Assembly (NCBI GenBank): GCA_018371275.1
Contig: JAHALF010000007.1
Span: 1-64,000 of the forward strand
Length of the DNA: 64,000 nt
Origin: Clostridiales bacterium
GTDB lineage: Bacteria > Bacillota > Clostridia > Lachnospirales > CAG-274
Direction: 5' to 3'
Shown piece by piece: positions 17,831-26,899 of this stretch (within the stretch, counting starts at the first letter, position 1; the number at the start of each line of letters is the position of its first letter). A program made the translations under genes and the position numbers. The notes under the pieces are model-generated. The model was given only the letters and a program-made list of their open reading frames with translations. It searched no databases and had not been told where the DNA came from.

Positions 17831-19336
17831 TTATTTAAATTCTTTTTTAAATGTTTCAAGTGCTTCAATAAGTTGTTTTTCTATATCTTCAGACATTTCT
17901 TTTGTTTCTTTAATGCTTGTGAAAATATTATTATATTTAGTTTCTACAAAGTTAAAGAATTCTCTTTCAAAGTCTGCAATTCTGTCAAGCTCAATATCAT
18001 CAAGATATTTTTTAGTAACAGCATAGAGGATAACAACTTCTTTTTCAACCTCTAAAGTAGCATATTGAGGTTGTTTTAATATTTCAACGATTCTTTGACC
18101 GTGGTTAAGACGCTCTAAAGTATCTTTATCAAGGTCAGAGCCAAATTGAGCAAAGCTTTCAAGCTCTCTATATTGGGCAAGCTCTATACGGATAGGACCA
18201 GCTATTTTTTTCATAGCCTTGATTTGAGCAGAACCACCAACCCTAGATACAGAAAGACCAGCATTAATAGCAGGACGTACACCAGAGTTAAATAATTCAC
18301 TTTCAAGGAATATCTGACCATCTGTTATAGATATAACGTTTGTAGGGATATAAGCAGAAACGTCCCCAGCTTGAGTTTCTATAATAGGAAGAGCAGTTAT
18401 AGAACCACCACCATATTTTTGTTCAAGTCTAGCACTTCTTTCAAGAAGTCTTGAGTGAAGGTAGAATACGTCCCCTGGGTAAGCTTCACGTCCTGGAGGT
18501 CTATGAAGAAGTAAGCTCATTGCACGATAAGCAACAGCGTGTTTAGATAAATCGTCATATACAATAAGAACGTCTTTGCCATTTTCCATAAATTCTTCAC
18601 CAATAGCAACACCAGTATAAGGTGCTATAAATTGGAGAGGAGCAGGGTCAGATGCAGTTGCAGATACAACTGTTGTATAATCCATAGCGCCAGCATCTTC
18701 AAGGCTTCTAACAATACGAGATACAGTAGAAGCTTTTTGACCTATAGCAACATAGATACAAATAACATCTTTACCTTTTTGATTTATAATTGTGTCTATA
18801 CAAATAGCAGTTTTACCAGTTTGACGGTCACCGATTACAAGCTCACGTTGACCACGTCCAATAGGTACCATAGCATCTATAGCTTTAATACCAGTTTGTA
18901 AAGGTACATCAACAGATTTACGAGTGATAACACCAGGTGCAACTCTCTCTATAGGACGAGTTCCAGTAGTATTAATAGGACCTTTTTCATCTATTGGTTG
19001 TCCAATTGCATTAACAACACGGCCAATCATAGCTTCACCAACACCAACTTCAGCAACACGACCAGTAAGTTTTACAGTGTCACCTTCTTTAACTTGTTGG
19101 TCAGAACCTAATAAAACTACCCCAATATTATCTTCTTCAAGGTTTTGAGCCATACCTAAAACGCCACTTTCAAACTCTAAAAGCTCACCACTCATAGCTT
19201 TTTCAAGTCCGTGAACTCTGGCAATACCGTCCCCAACCTGTATAACCGTACCAACATCAGATACATCTAATTTAGATGTATAACCTTTAATCTGTTCTTT
19301 AATAACAGAACTAATTTCTTCAGGTCTTAAGTTCAT
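17831..19336 (-). CDS. atpA: ATP synthase alpha subunit
   Basis: 501 residues. Walker A is GDRQTGKT, followed by the regulatory nucleotide-binding core, and the arginine-finger region VSRVGGSAQIKAMK is present. Starts MNLRPEEISSVIKEQI, as is common in Firmicutes. It forms the non-catalytic sites of the F1 hexamer. Confidence 0.98.
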   Translation of the reverse strand: MNLRPEEISSVIKEQIKGYTSKLDVSDVGTVIQVGDGIARVHGLEKAMSGELLEFESGVLGMAQNLEEDNIGVVLLGSDQQVKEGDTVKLTGRVAEVGVGEAMIGRVVNAIGQPIDEKGPINTTGTRPIERVAPGVITRKSVDVPLQTGIKAIDAMVPIGRGQRELVIGDRQTGKTAICIDTIINQKGKDVICIYVAIGQKASTVSRIVRSLEDAGAMDYTTVVSATASDPAPLQFIAPYTGVAIGEEFMENGKDVLIVYDDLSKHAVAYRAMSLLLHRPPGREAYPGDVFYLHSRLLERSARLEQKYGGGSITALPIIETQAGDVSAYIPTNVISITDGQIFLESELFNSGVRPAINAGLSVSRVGGSAQIKAMKKIAGPIRIELAQYRELESFAQFGSDLDKDTLERLNHGQRIVEILKQPQYATLEVEKEVVILYAVTKKYLDDIELDRIADFEREFFNFVETKYNNIFTSIKETKEMSEDIEKQLIEALETFKKEFK

Positions 19337-19357
19337 TAACGGGTTACACTCCTTTAC

Positions 19358-19894
19358 TTAATTATTAATAAGGCTTTTTTTAATGTCATCTAGATTTCTT
19401 TTTATAGAATTATCAATAACTTTTCCATCAACATTAATAAGTAAACCACCTATAAGCTCTGGTTTAACGCTAGCCTCTATTATAATTTCTTTATTTAAAT
19501 TTTTAGATAAGTTTTCTTTAATTTTTGTTAATTGTTCGTCATTAAGAGCAATAGCAGAGAATACATAAGCAGTAGTAATACCTTTATAATCCTTTACAAG
19601 CTCTAAAAATGTTTCTAATATTTCTAAGATTTCAGTTTCTCTATTCTTATTAACAACAATAGATATAAGCCCTAAAATTTCTTCTGAAATATTATCTTTA
19701 TAAATATTTTGAAAAAGATTAAACTTTTCACCACCAGATATTCTAGGGTGATTTAAAACAGTTAAAAATTCTTTATCATTTTTTATAGAGTTATAAATTA
19801 ACTCTACTTGGCTATTAAATAAATCAATTTTATCTGTTTCTTTTGCTAATTCAAAAAGAGCAACTGCATATCTTTTAGAAATTAATTTTGCCAT
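19358..19894 (-). CDS. atpH: ATP synthase delta subunit
   Basis: 178 residues. N-terminal helical bundle (ISKRYAVALFELAKETDKID) and the conserved C-terminal phrase PELIGGLLINVDGKVIDNSIK define OSCP/delta, which joins F1 to the peripheral stalk. Its start overlaps the end of atpF by 13 bases, giving translational coupling. Confidence 0.96.
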   Translation of the reverse strand: MAKLISKRYAVALFELAKETDKIDLFNSQVELIYNSIKNDKEFLTVLNHPRISGGEKFNLFQNIYKDNISEEILGLISIVVNKNRETEILEILETFLELVKDYKGITTAYVFSAIALNDEQLTKIKENLSKNLNKEIIIEASVKPELIGGLLINVDGKVIDNSIKRNLDDIKKSLINN

Positions 19895-20400
19895 TTAACT
19901 TCCCCCAAATCTGCAATAACTTGGTCAACAAGCTTGTTTTGTTCAGCTTCATTGATATTTTCTTTAATAAATTTGCTAGCAACTAAAGAAGATACTTCAA
20001 TGATTTGTAATCTAACATCTTCTTTAATTTTTTCTTGTTCTCTTTGAATATCAAGCATAGCTCTATTTTTAATAGATTCTGCTTCTTTTTTAGCTTCTTC
20101 AATTATTAAAGCCTCATTTTGTTTACCACGAGCACGAGCCTCTTCTAATATAGTAGCTTTTTCTTTTTCAATTTCTTTAAGTTTTATTTCATATTCTGCT
20201 TTAAGACTATCAGCATCAGCAAGTTTTTTATTTGCCTCATTTATGTTATTTTCTATACGTTCTCTACGTTTTTCTAAAAACTGAGTAACAGGTTTATATA
20301 AAAGTTTAGATAAAATAGTACATAAAATACCTGTTGTTATTAATTGAATAATAACTGAGTAGAGAAGTTGTACATCTAAAGTAAGTATAAAGCTATCCAA
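19882..20400 (-). CDS. atpF: ATP synthase b subunit
   Basis: About 172 residues if translation starts at TTG 20400, which I prefer because AAAGGAGGG (about 20411-20419) sits ten bases before it and would otherwise lie inside the gene; the ATG at 20421 would add seven residues. One N-terminal membrane helix (about 8-30) is followed by a long charged coiled coil (RRERIENNINEANKKLADAD), the peripheral stalk. Confidence 0.93.
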   Translation of the reverse strand: MDSFILTLDVQLLYSVIIQLITTGILCTILSKLLYKPVTQFLEKRRERIENNINEANKKLADADSLKAEYEIKLKEIEKEKATILEEARARGKQNEALIIEEAKKEAESIKNRAMLDIQREQEKIKEDVRLQIIEVSSLVASKFIKENINEAEQNKLVDQVIADLGEVKWQN

Positions 20401-20458
20401 GAAAATTTGCCCTCCTTTCATTTTTCTATCGTATGTAGAAAAAAGTTCCTAAATTATA

Positions 20459-20713
20459 TTATTTTGTAAATGGATTTGCAAATAATAATAAGAATGCTAT
20501 AACAAGACCATAAATACCTGTTGTTTCTGCAACCGCAGCACCAACTAACATAGTAGACATAATAGTACCTTTAGCTTCTGGCTGACGACCAACAGCTTCG
20601 GCAGCTTTACCAGCAGCGTAACCTTGACCAATACCTGCACCAATACCTGCAATCATAGCGATACCTGCGCCAATTGCAGAGCAACCCATAATAAACTCTT
20701 TATTAAATTCCAT
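20459..20713 (-). CDS. atpE: ATP synthase c subunit, sodium-type
   Basis: 84 residues, two membrane helices joined by the polar loop GRQPEA. The ion-binding residues of sodium-translocating c-rings, known from Ilyobacter and Acetobacterium, are present at the right spacing: Gln30 in GIGQGYAAGKA and Glu63-Thr64-Thr65...Tyr68 in AETTGIYGL. The residue usually Pro in GPGIGQ is Ala26 here. Proton-only c subunits lack the Gln and Thr/Ser ligands, so Na+ coupling is likely. Confidence 0.96.
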   Translation of the reverse strand: MEFNKEFIMGCSAIGAGIAMIAGIGAGIGQGYAAGKAAEAVGRQPEAKGTIMSTMLVGAAVAETTGIYGLVIAFLLLFANPFTK

Positions 20714-20774
20714 TTTAAAATCCTCCTAAAAAATATAATATTTTTTTTATTTAAATTTTTAAAACTATTGGTAA

Positions 20775-21467
20775 TTAATCACCAATTTTATCTTTTATAA
20801 ATGTCATACTAAGTATAACAAAAATAAATGTTTGTAAAAATCCTGCAAAAACATCAAAATAAGCATGTAATACAGGTGTAATAGCGCCAAATCCTATTAT
20901 TTGTAAAATAACATGACCATTTTGTAAAGCACTATTTATAAGACCCATAATTATTGTACCACCTAATATATTACCAAATAAACGCAAGCTGAGAGATATA
21001 GGTGTAGCTATTTCACCTATAATATTAAGTGGTAATAATAGAGGCATAGGCTCCATATAGCTCTTAAAATAAGCTCCACCATTTACTTTTATACCCATAA
21101 AATGTATGAGAGTAAATGTAGATAATGAAAGAGCAAGTGTTGTACCAAGGTCTGCTGTTGGAGACCTAAATGACAATAGACCAATGTAGTTAGATACTAA
21201 AATAAAACAAAAAACGCCAAAGAACCAATTACCAAAATATTTATATTTCTCACCCATATTTTGTATTGTAAAGTTTTCCATTGTTTCTATTATGAACTCA
21301 ACTATATTTTGTAGTTTTGTTGTAGGAACATCTGTAAACTTATTTATTTTAGCTCTAAGAATTAAAGCAACAATAGTAAGAAAAATAAGTATAATCCAAG
21401 TGTTCATCATAGTTTGAGTAATATTAACTCCCCCTACATTGGCTATAATTTTAGCACCAAAGTCCAT
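20775..21467 (-). CDS. atpB: ATP synthase a subunit
   Basis: 230 residues, five or six membrane helices. The essential Arg is in ISLSLRLFGNILGG, the family signature. It forms the ion half-channels against the c-ring. A GGGAGG site precedes ATG. It opens the conserved B-E-F-H-A-G-D-C block. Confidence 0.97.
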   Translation of the reverse strand: MDFGAKIIANVGGVNITQTMMNTWIILIFLTIVALILRAKINKFTDVPTTKLQNIVEFIIETMENFTIQNMGEKYKYFGNWFFGVFCFILVSNYIGLLSFRSPTADLGTTLALSLSTFTLIHFMGIKVNGGAYFKSYMEPMPLLLPLNIIGEIATPISLSLRLFGNILGGTIIMGLINSALQNGHVILQIIGFGAITPVLHAYFDVFAGFLQTFIFVILSMTFIKDKIGD

Positions 21468-21573
21468 ATATTAACCTCCCTTCTCAATGTTTATTAATAA
21501 TTAAGCTATATATTATTTTAAAATTTTAATTATGAAAATAATGTAGAATTATAAAATAATATATAGGTAGATT

Positions 21574-21600
21574 TTGTCAATTATTTAATATAATTGACAA
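21574..21600. promoter_or_regulatory. Perfect inverted repeat upstream of atpB, candidate operator
   Basis: TTGTCAATTA and TAATTGACAA are separated by seven bases in the 237-base gap between the atpI-like gene and atpB. On the minus strand the second arm contains a consensus TTGACA, but no well-spaced -10 follows (the best TATAAT is 21 bases away), so a promoter here is uncertain. It could be an operator or an RNA hairpin in the atp transcript. Nothing else is seen in the gap. Confidence 0.4.
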
Positions 21601-21704
21601 ATTATTTTATTTAAAATAAAGTATATAAAATTATAACTTTATTAAATAACTTTACCAAGTATATATTATACACCCTATGTTAAAAAGTAGTCAACAAAAA
21701 GTTT

Positions 21705-22070
21705 TTAATTTGATTTATTTTTGAAATTGACTATATATATAGATGGTACTGGTAATATAATACCAATTATAACACCTAAAATATTAAAATTTCTATATGC
21801 TGCTATTAATAGGACAGCAAATGTCAAAAAATATCTAAGCGTGTAATGTATTCTAGTATAGTTAATTGCTTTTTGTCCAGTCATATCCATAGCCTTATTT
21901 AAAGTTTTTTCTAAAAGAATAAGTCTTAATATAGAAAATATTGTACCAAATGTAATACCTATTAAAAAAGATTTTATATCATTTACAATAAATGTACTTA
22001 TACCCAATGTTATAAAAAATAAAGCAACTGTGTTTATTATTATTTGCTTTGAAGTGTGAGATATGTTCAT
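21705..22070 (-). CDS. atpI: ATP synthase I subunit-like membrane protein
   Basis: 121 residues with four hydrophobic segments (IIINTVALFFITLGISTFIV, SFLIGITFGTIFSIL, YFLTFAVLLIAAY, ILGVIIGIILPV). Size, layout and position in front of atpB fit the UncI/AtpI family, which helps assemble the c-ring. The start overlaps the stop of the preceding gene by one base. Confidence 0.8.
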   Translation of the reverse strand: MNISHTSKQIIINTVALFFITLGISTFIVNDIKSFLIGITFGTIFSILRLILLEKTLNKAMDMTGQKAINYTRIHYTLRYFLTFAVLLIAAYRNFNILGVIIGIILPVPSIYIVNFKNKSN

Positions 22071-22501
22071 TATTTTTTTCTCCTAAAAGTTAATTTGTAT
22101 TTAAACCTAAATTTTTTAAAAAATGTAAATATATTAAAAATAATAGAAATTAATATAAATAAAATAGTAAATATATTATCTGATTTATAAGATTTATCAA
22201 TAATATTGCCTATGAAAAAACAGATAATAATAAGTGAAAAACTTTCTATTATAAAATTAGCAATATAGATATATTTATTTTTAGTTAAAGGTTTGTCATA
22301 ACCAAATGTTTTCATAATTTTAAAAAAGAAATTTAAAAAAGAAGATACAATACCTAATATAATAAATAATAATAAAAATATTGGAGATGTATTAAATATT
22401 TCATCAAGCTTTTTACCAATAAAAATACCTAATAAAACACTTGTTATAATTACAAATCCAAATTGGCTATATACAGCATAGCCCATAAAATTATTTTTCA
22501 A
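22070..22501 (-). CDS. Duplicated AtpZ-like membrane protein
   Basis: 143 residues, four membrane helices arranged as two repeats of the two-helix AtpZ/AtpI unit. Repeat 1 has FIGKKLDEIFNTSPIF-like sequence and ends in FKIMK (about 1-64); repeat 2 has FIGNIIDKSYKSDNIF-like sequence and ends in FFKKF (about 78-134). Both align with the single unit in the neighbouring 87-residue protein (IGKWIDKKLGTDIIF). The AtpZ family has been linked to Mg2+/Ca2+ supply for ATP synthase. It overlaps the upstream gene by 11 bases. The fused duplication looks unusual. Confidence 0.7.
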   Translation of the reverse strand: MKNNFMGYAVYSQFGFVIITSVLLGIFIGKKLDEIFNTSPIFLLLFIILGIVSSFLNFFFKIMKTFGYDKPLTKNKYIYIANFIIESFSLIIICFFIGNIIDKSYKSDNIFTILFILISIIFNIFTFFKKFRFKYKLTFRRKK

Positions 22502-22754
22502 TTTTTTTATGTCCTAAAAGTTCACGTTGTTTTTCTTCTTTTTTTTCTTCTTTTTTAAAATCTAGCATAACTAAAACATAAAGGTTTCTAAAAGCAGCAC
22601 CAATTCCTAAAATGGTAAATATTGCTAAAAATATAATATCTGTACCAAGTTTTTTATCAATCCATTTACCTATAAAAAAGCACATACCTATTGTAACAAC
22701 CATTGTTATACCAACTTGGGAAAGCTTTGATAAAGCCCTTGCAAAGTTATTCAT
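22491..22754 (-). CDS. AtpZ/AtpI family membrane protein
   Basis: 87 residues: two membrane helices (VGITMVVTIGMCFFIGKWID and IIFLAIFTILGIGAAFRNLYV) and a very charged tail (KKEEKKEEKQ). The IG-x-x-ID-K...D-x-IF pattern is typical of the AtpZ/AtpI family encoded at the head of many Firmicute atp operons. It is the first of the atp-associated genes and starts 43 bases after wecB. Confidence 0.82.
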   Translation of the reverse strand: MNNFARALSKLSQVGITMVVTIGMCFFIGKWIDKKLGTDIIFLAIFTILGIGAAFRNLYVLVMLDFKKEEKKEEKQRELLGHKKIEK

Positions 22755-22796
22755 ATGTTAATCTCCTTTACATTTTAAGAAATTTATTAAAAACTT

Positions 22797-23945
22797 TTAA
22801 TTAAAATCTTCAGGTTTTTTATCTATCTTATTAAAATGATATAATATAGTATTTACAATTCTTTTAGATGCTATGCCATCACCAAAAGGATTTTTAGCAT
22901 TTACCATAGATTTGTATATGTCTTGGTTGTTTAAAAGCTCTGTTGCCAAAGATATAATATTATTTTCTTCTGTTCCAGCTAATTTTAAAACACCAGATGT
23001 AACACCTTCAGGACGTTCTGTAACATTTCTTAAAACTAATACAGGTTTTTTAAGAGATGGTACTTCTTCTTGTAAGCCACCAGAATCTGTCATAACCATA
23101 TAAGAAAGATTTATAAGATTGTGCATATCTGTCATATCTATTGGGTCTATAAGATGTATACGAGGGTTATCTCCTAATATACGATTAGCAACTTCTCTAA
23201 CAAGAGGGTTAAAGTGTACAGCATATACTATTTCTATATCTTCGTTATCTTTTACAAGTTTTAATATGGCATTACAAATATTTTCTAAAGGTTTACCTAA
23301 ATTTTCACGTCTATGGGCAGTCATAGTTATTATTTTTTTATTTTTATAATCAATATTATTAAGGATATCACAAGAAAATTTATAATCTTTAATAACAGTA
23401 GTTTTAACACAGTCTACTGACGTATTACCAGTTATAAATATACTGTCTTCATTTATATTTTCTTTTAAAAGATTTTCTTTGGAAAGTTTAGTTGGAGCAA
23501 AGTGTAAATCTGCTATAGCACCAGTTAGCTTTCTATTCATTTCTTCTGGAAAAGGTTCATATTTGTTATATGTTCTAAGTCCAGCCTCCACATGTCCTAT
23601 TTTTATTTTTTTATAAAAAGCAGCTAAAGACCCTACAAAAGTTGTTGTAGTATCTCCATGTACTAAAATAATATCTGGATTTGATTTTTCCAAAATATCT
23701 TCAAGCCCTTTAAGAGCATTTATAGTAATACCAGTAAGAGTTTGATTTTGTGTCATAATATTAAGGTCATAATCTGGCTTTATGTTAAAAATATTTAAAA
23801 CTTGGTCTAGCATTTCTCTATGTTGTGCAGTAACACAAACTTCTTGATGTATATGTTCACATTTTTCCAGTTCTTTAATAATAGGAGCCATTTTTATAGC
23901 CTCTGGTCTTGTTCCAAAAATACTTAAAACTTTAATTTTTTCCAT
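22797..23945 (-). CDS. wecB: UDP-N-acetylglucosamine 2-epimerase (non-hydrolysing)
   Basis: 382 residues. IFGTRPEAIKMAPIIKEL at the N-terminus, HGDTTT and VEAGLRT in the middle, and DSGGLQEEVPSL near the C-terminus are signatures of the WecB/MnaA family. It interconverts UDP-GlcNAc and UDP-ManNAc for cell-envelope glycopolymers. It follows tcdA by 18 bases and precedes the atp genes, an arrangement found near atp operons in several Firmicutes. Confidence 0.95.
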   Translation of the reverse strand: MEKIKVLSIFGTRPEAIKMAPIIKELEKCEHIHQEVCVTAQHREMLDQVLNIFNIKPDYDLNIMTQNQTLTGITINALKGLEDILEKSNPDIILVHGDTTTTFVGSLAAFYKKIKIGHVEAGLRTYNKYEPFPEEMNRKLTGAIADLHFAPTKLSKENLLKENINEDSIFITGNTSVDCVKTTVIKDYKFSCDILNNIDYKNKKIITMTAHRRENLGKPLENICNAILKLVKDNEDIEIVYAVHFNPLVREVANRILGDNPRIHLIDPIDMTDMHNLINLSYMVMTDSGGLQEEVPSLKKPVLVLRNVTERPEGVTSGVLKLAGTEENNIISLATELLNNQDIYKSMVNAKNPFGDGIASKRIVNTILYHFNKIDKKPEDFN

Positions 23946-23963
23946 ATTTTACCTCATAAATTA

Positions 23964-24707
23964 CTAATTATTTTTTAATATATCATTTATTACTTGACTG
24001 GCAATAATAAGCCCAGCAACAGATGGTACAAAAGATATGCTACCAGGAGTTTCTCTTCTTTTGTTAGTATCTCTAAAAGGGCTTGTGCTTTTTGCATTTT
24101 TATCTATATTTATAGGGGCAGGTTTAATAGGTTTTTCAGTAGAATAAACTACTTTTAATTTTTTAATACCACGTTTTTTAAGCTCATATCTCATTACTTT
24201 TGCTAAAGGACACATAGATGTTTTATATATATCAGAAACGACAAACTTTGTAGGGTCTAGCTTATTGCCAGTGCCCATAGATGAAATAATAGGTATATTA
24301 AGTTTTGTAGCTTCTTCTACAAGCAATATTTTTGATGAGATAGTGTCTATTGCATCTATTACATAGTCATATTTAGATAAATTAATAGTATTAACTGTAT
24401 CTTTTGTATAAAAAATTTTAGATATAGTAACATTTGTATTAGGGTTTATATCTAATATTCTTTGTTTTACAACTTCTGTTTTATCCTTACCTATTGTGCT
24501 CTGTGTAGCTATAATTTGTCTATTAATATTTGTTATAGATATAGTATCATCATCTACAATATGTATATTAGAAACTCCACAACGAGCTATTGCCTCAACA
24601 CAGAAAGAGCCAACACCACCTACACCAAATATTATAACACTACTATTTTTTAATTTTTCTATATTTTCTTTCCCAATTAATATTTCTGTTCTAGTAAGTA
24701 TATCCAT
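23964..24707 (-). CDS. tcdA: tRNA threonylcarbamoyladenosine dehydratase (TcdA/CsdL)
   Basis: 247 residues of the E1-like ThiF/MoeB superfamily. The nucleotide loop is FGVGGVGSFCVEAIARCG (about 29-46), with the DDDTISITNINRQ strand that follows in this family, and the late GSISFVPSVAGLIIASQVI block characteristic of TcdA. It cyclises t6A in tRNA to ct6A using ATP. The neighbour wecB is probably co-transcribed. Confidence 0.9.
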   Translation of the reverse strand: MDILTRTEILIGKENIEKLKNSSVIIFGVGGVGSFCVEAIARCGVSNIHIVDDDTISITNINRQIIATQSTIGKDKTEVVKQRILDINPNTNVTISKIFYTKDTVNTINLSKYDYVIDAIDTISSKILLVEEATKLNIPIISSMGTGNKLDPTKFVVSDIYKTSMCPLAKVMRYELKKRGIKKLKVVYSTEKPIKPAPINIDKNAKSTSPFRDTNKRRETPGSISFVPSVAGLIIASQVINDILKNN

Positions 24708-24799
24708 TTTTGATTTCCAATCTATTTAAATTTTTTATATTATTTTAACATTTTTTTATATTTTTGTCTAATAGTTATTAATTATACTTGATAAAATGC

Positions 24800-24827
24800 T
24801 AGACTAAATATTAATATGTAGTATAAT
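24800..24827 (+). promoter_or_regulatory. Possible promoter of cca
   Basis: TAGACT (24800-24805) and consensus TATAAT (24822-24827) with a 16-bp spacer, 43 bases before the cca start. Confidence 0.5.
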
Positions 24828-24869
24828 AAAACTAAACTATTAATATTTGGTAAGATAAGGAGAGATTTT

Positions 24870-26078
24870 GTGAAAATTCCTAAACAGGTTATATATATAA
24901 TAGAACAACTAGAAAAAAATGGATTTGAGGGATTTATAGTTGGTGGTTGTGTTAGAGATTATTTATTGGGGTTTGAGCCAAAAGATTTTGATATAACAAC
25001 AGATGCAATGCCACAAGATATAAAAAATATATTTACACATACAATAGATACAGGTATAGAACATGGTACAGTTACAGTAGTTTTAGACAAACAAAATTTT
25101 GAAGTAACAACATATCGTATAGATGGAGAATATAAAGATAACAGACGACCAGAAAGTGTTGTTTTTAGTAAAAAAATAGATGAAGATTTAAGCAGACGTG
25201 ATTTTACAATGAACGCCATAGCATATAGTGTAAATAAAGGATTTATAGACCCTTTTGGTGGGAGAGATGATATAAATAATAAAATAATAAAAGGTGTTGG
25301 AGATGCCTCTAAAAGATTTAAAGAAGATGCCCTAAGAATGATGAGAGGGGTAAGATTTTCTGCACAATTGGGATTTAATATAGAAGAAAAAACTTTTTTA
25401 TCTATAAAAGAAGATGCTAGTCTTATAGAAAATATTAGTATAGAAAGAACAAGAGATGAGTTTTTAAAGCTTATAAAATCAGATTATATAGAAAAATTAA
25501 ATCTTTTAGAAGAAACTAATTTATATAAATATTTTATTCCAGAAATAGAACCAGTTTTTAAAAATTATAAAAAAAATATATTTATATTAAAAAAACTATC
25601 TAAAGATTTAAGACTTGCATTTTTATTAAGCCATTTAGATGAAGTAAGAGGGGAAAACGTTTTAAAAAGACTAAAACTAGATAATAAAACTATAAAGGAA
25701 ATAAAAACTATTTTAAAATATTTCAATTATAATTTTGTAGATGATAGAACAAAGACGAGAAGAATGATGTCCATTATAGAGCCAACTTTATTTACTAATA
25801 TAATAGAAATAAAATTTTGTATAAGCCTTGTAGAAAATGATTTAGTACAATGTAAAAAATATGATAATATATATGATGAAATAGATGAAACTATTAGAAA
25901 AAATCATTGTTTTTCTTTAAAAACACTTGCTATAACAGGTAATGATTTAAAACAAATAGGTATAACAAATGGTAAGCAAATAGGAGATAGTTTAAAAATG
26001 GCTTTAGATATAGTTTTAGAACAGCCAGATAAAAATGATAAAGAATTTTTATTAAAATATATAGGTGAAAATATATGA
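24870..26078 (+). CDS. cca: CCA tRNA nucleotidyltransferase
   Basis: 402 residues from a GTG start preceded by AAGGAGA. The class II nucleotidyltransferase head is clear: GGCVRDYLLGFEPKDFDITTDA carries the DxD metal-binding pair, and RRDFTMNAIAYS follows. The all-helical body and tail bind the tRNA acceptor. It adds or repairs the 3'-CCA end. This fits the window, because the tRNA genes at its right end do not encode CCA. The next gene overlaps by four bases. Confidence 0.95.
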   Translation: MKIPKQVIYIIEQLEKNGFEGFIVGGCVRDYLLGFEPKDFDITTDAMPQDIKNIFTHTIDTGIEHGTVTVVLDKQNFEVTTYRIDGEYKDNRRPESVVFSKKIDEDLSRRDFTMNAIAYSVNKGFIDPFGGRDDINNKIIKGVGDASKRFKEDALRMMRGVRFSAQLGFNIEEKTFLSIKEDASLIENISIERTRDEFLKLIKSDYIEKLNLLEETNLYKYFIPEIEPVFKNYKKNIFILKKLSKDLRLAFLLSHLDEVRGENVLKRLKLDNKTIKEIKTILKYFNYNFVDDRTKTRRMMSIIEPTLFTNIIEIKFCISLVENDLVQCKKYDNIYDEIDETIRKNHCFSLKTLAITGNDLKQIGITNGKQIGDSLKMALDIVLEQPDKNDKEFLLKYIGENI

Positions 26079-26827
26079 AAAATGCTTTAATAACAGGAGC
26101 TAGTGATGGTATAGGTAAAGACATGGCTATTATTTTATCAAATATGGGGCATAATATAATTGTTGTAGCTAGAAATAGAGAAAAAATGGAACAGGCTTTT
26201 AAAAATATAAAAAACTGTATAATAATATGTATGGATTTATCTATAATAGAAAACTGTTATAAGCTTTATGATAAAGTAAAAGATAAAAATATAGATATAC
26301 TTATAAATAATGCAGGTTATGGTGTTTTTGGAGAATTTTTAAATACAAATTTAGATGATGAACTTAATATGATAGATTTGAATATAAAGTCTTTACATAT
26401 TTTAACAAAGCTGTTTTTACAAGATATGGTAAAAAATAATAAAGGATATATTTTAAATGTAGGCTCTATAGGTAGCTTTTTCCCTAGTCCTTTATTGTCA
26501 TCTTATTATGGAAGTAAAGCTTATGTGTTAAATTTAAGCCTTGCTATAAAAGAAGAGTTAAAAAAACAAAAATCTAACGTATATATAGGAATATTTTGTC
26601 CAGCTACCATTAATACAAGTTTTCATAAAAAAGCAGGTGTAAAAGGTAATGTAGGAGGGCTTGATAGCTATAAAGCGTCTAAATATGCTATTAATAAAAT
26701 GTTTAAAAAGAAGGTAATTATTATACCAAGTTATGCAAAGTTTTTGCCGTTTTTTATAGATATAATGCCAAGAGGATTATTAATAAAAGTTGCTTATAAA
26801 ATGCAAATAAAAAAACAAAAAAAGTAG
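26075..26827 (+). CDS. Short-chain dehydrogenase/reductase
   Basis: 250 residues. The Rossmann loop ITGASDGIGKDMAII (about 6-20), the NNAGYG motif and the catalytic Ser...YYGSKAY (Tyr/Lys) place it in the classical SDR family, close to the DltE/YqjQ type. Substrate cannot be deduced. Start codon overlaps the cca stop as ATGA, so translation is coupled. Confidence 0.88.
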   Translation: MKNALITGASDGIGKDMAIILSNMGHNIIVVARNREKMEQAFKNIKNCIIICMDLSIIENCYKLYDKVKDKNIDILINNAGYGVFGEFLNTNLDDELNMIDLNIKSLHILTKLFLQDMVKNNKGYILNVGSIGSFFPSPLLSSYYGSKAYVLNLSLAIKEELKKQKSNVYIGIFCPATINTSFHKKAGVKGNVGGLDSYKASKYAINKMFKKKVIIIPSYAKFLPFFIDIMPRGLLIKVAYKMQIKKQKK

Positions 26828-26899
26828 TTTTTATAATATTGCATTTTTTTTATCAAACTGATATACTTTTGTTAATAATTAATTTTAAGGAGTGATATT

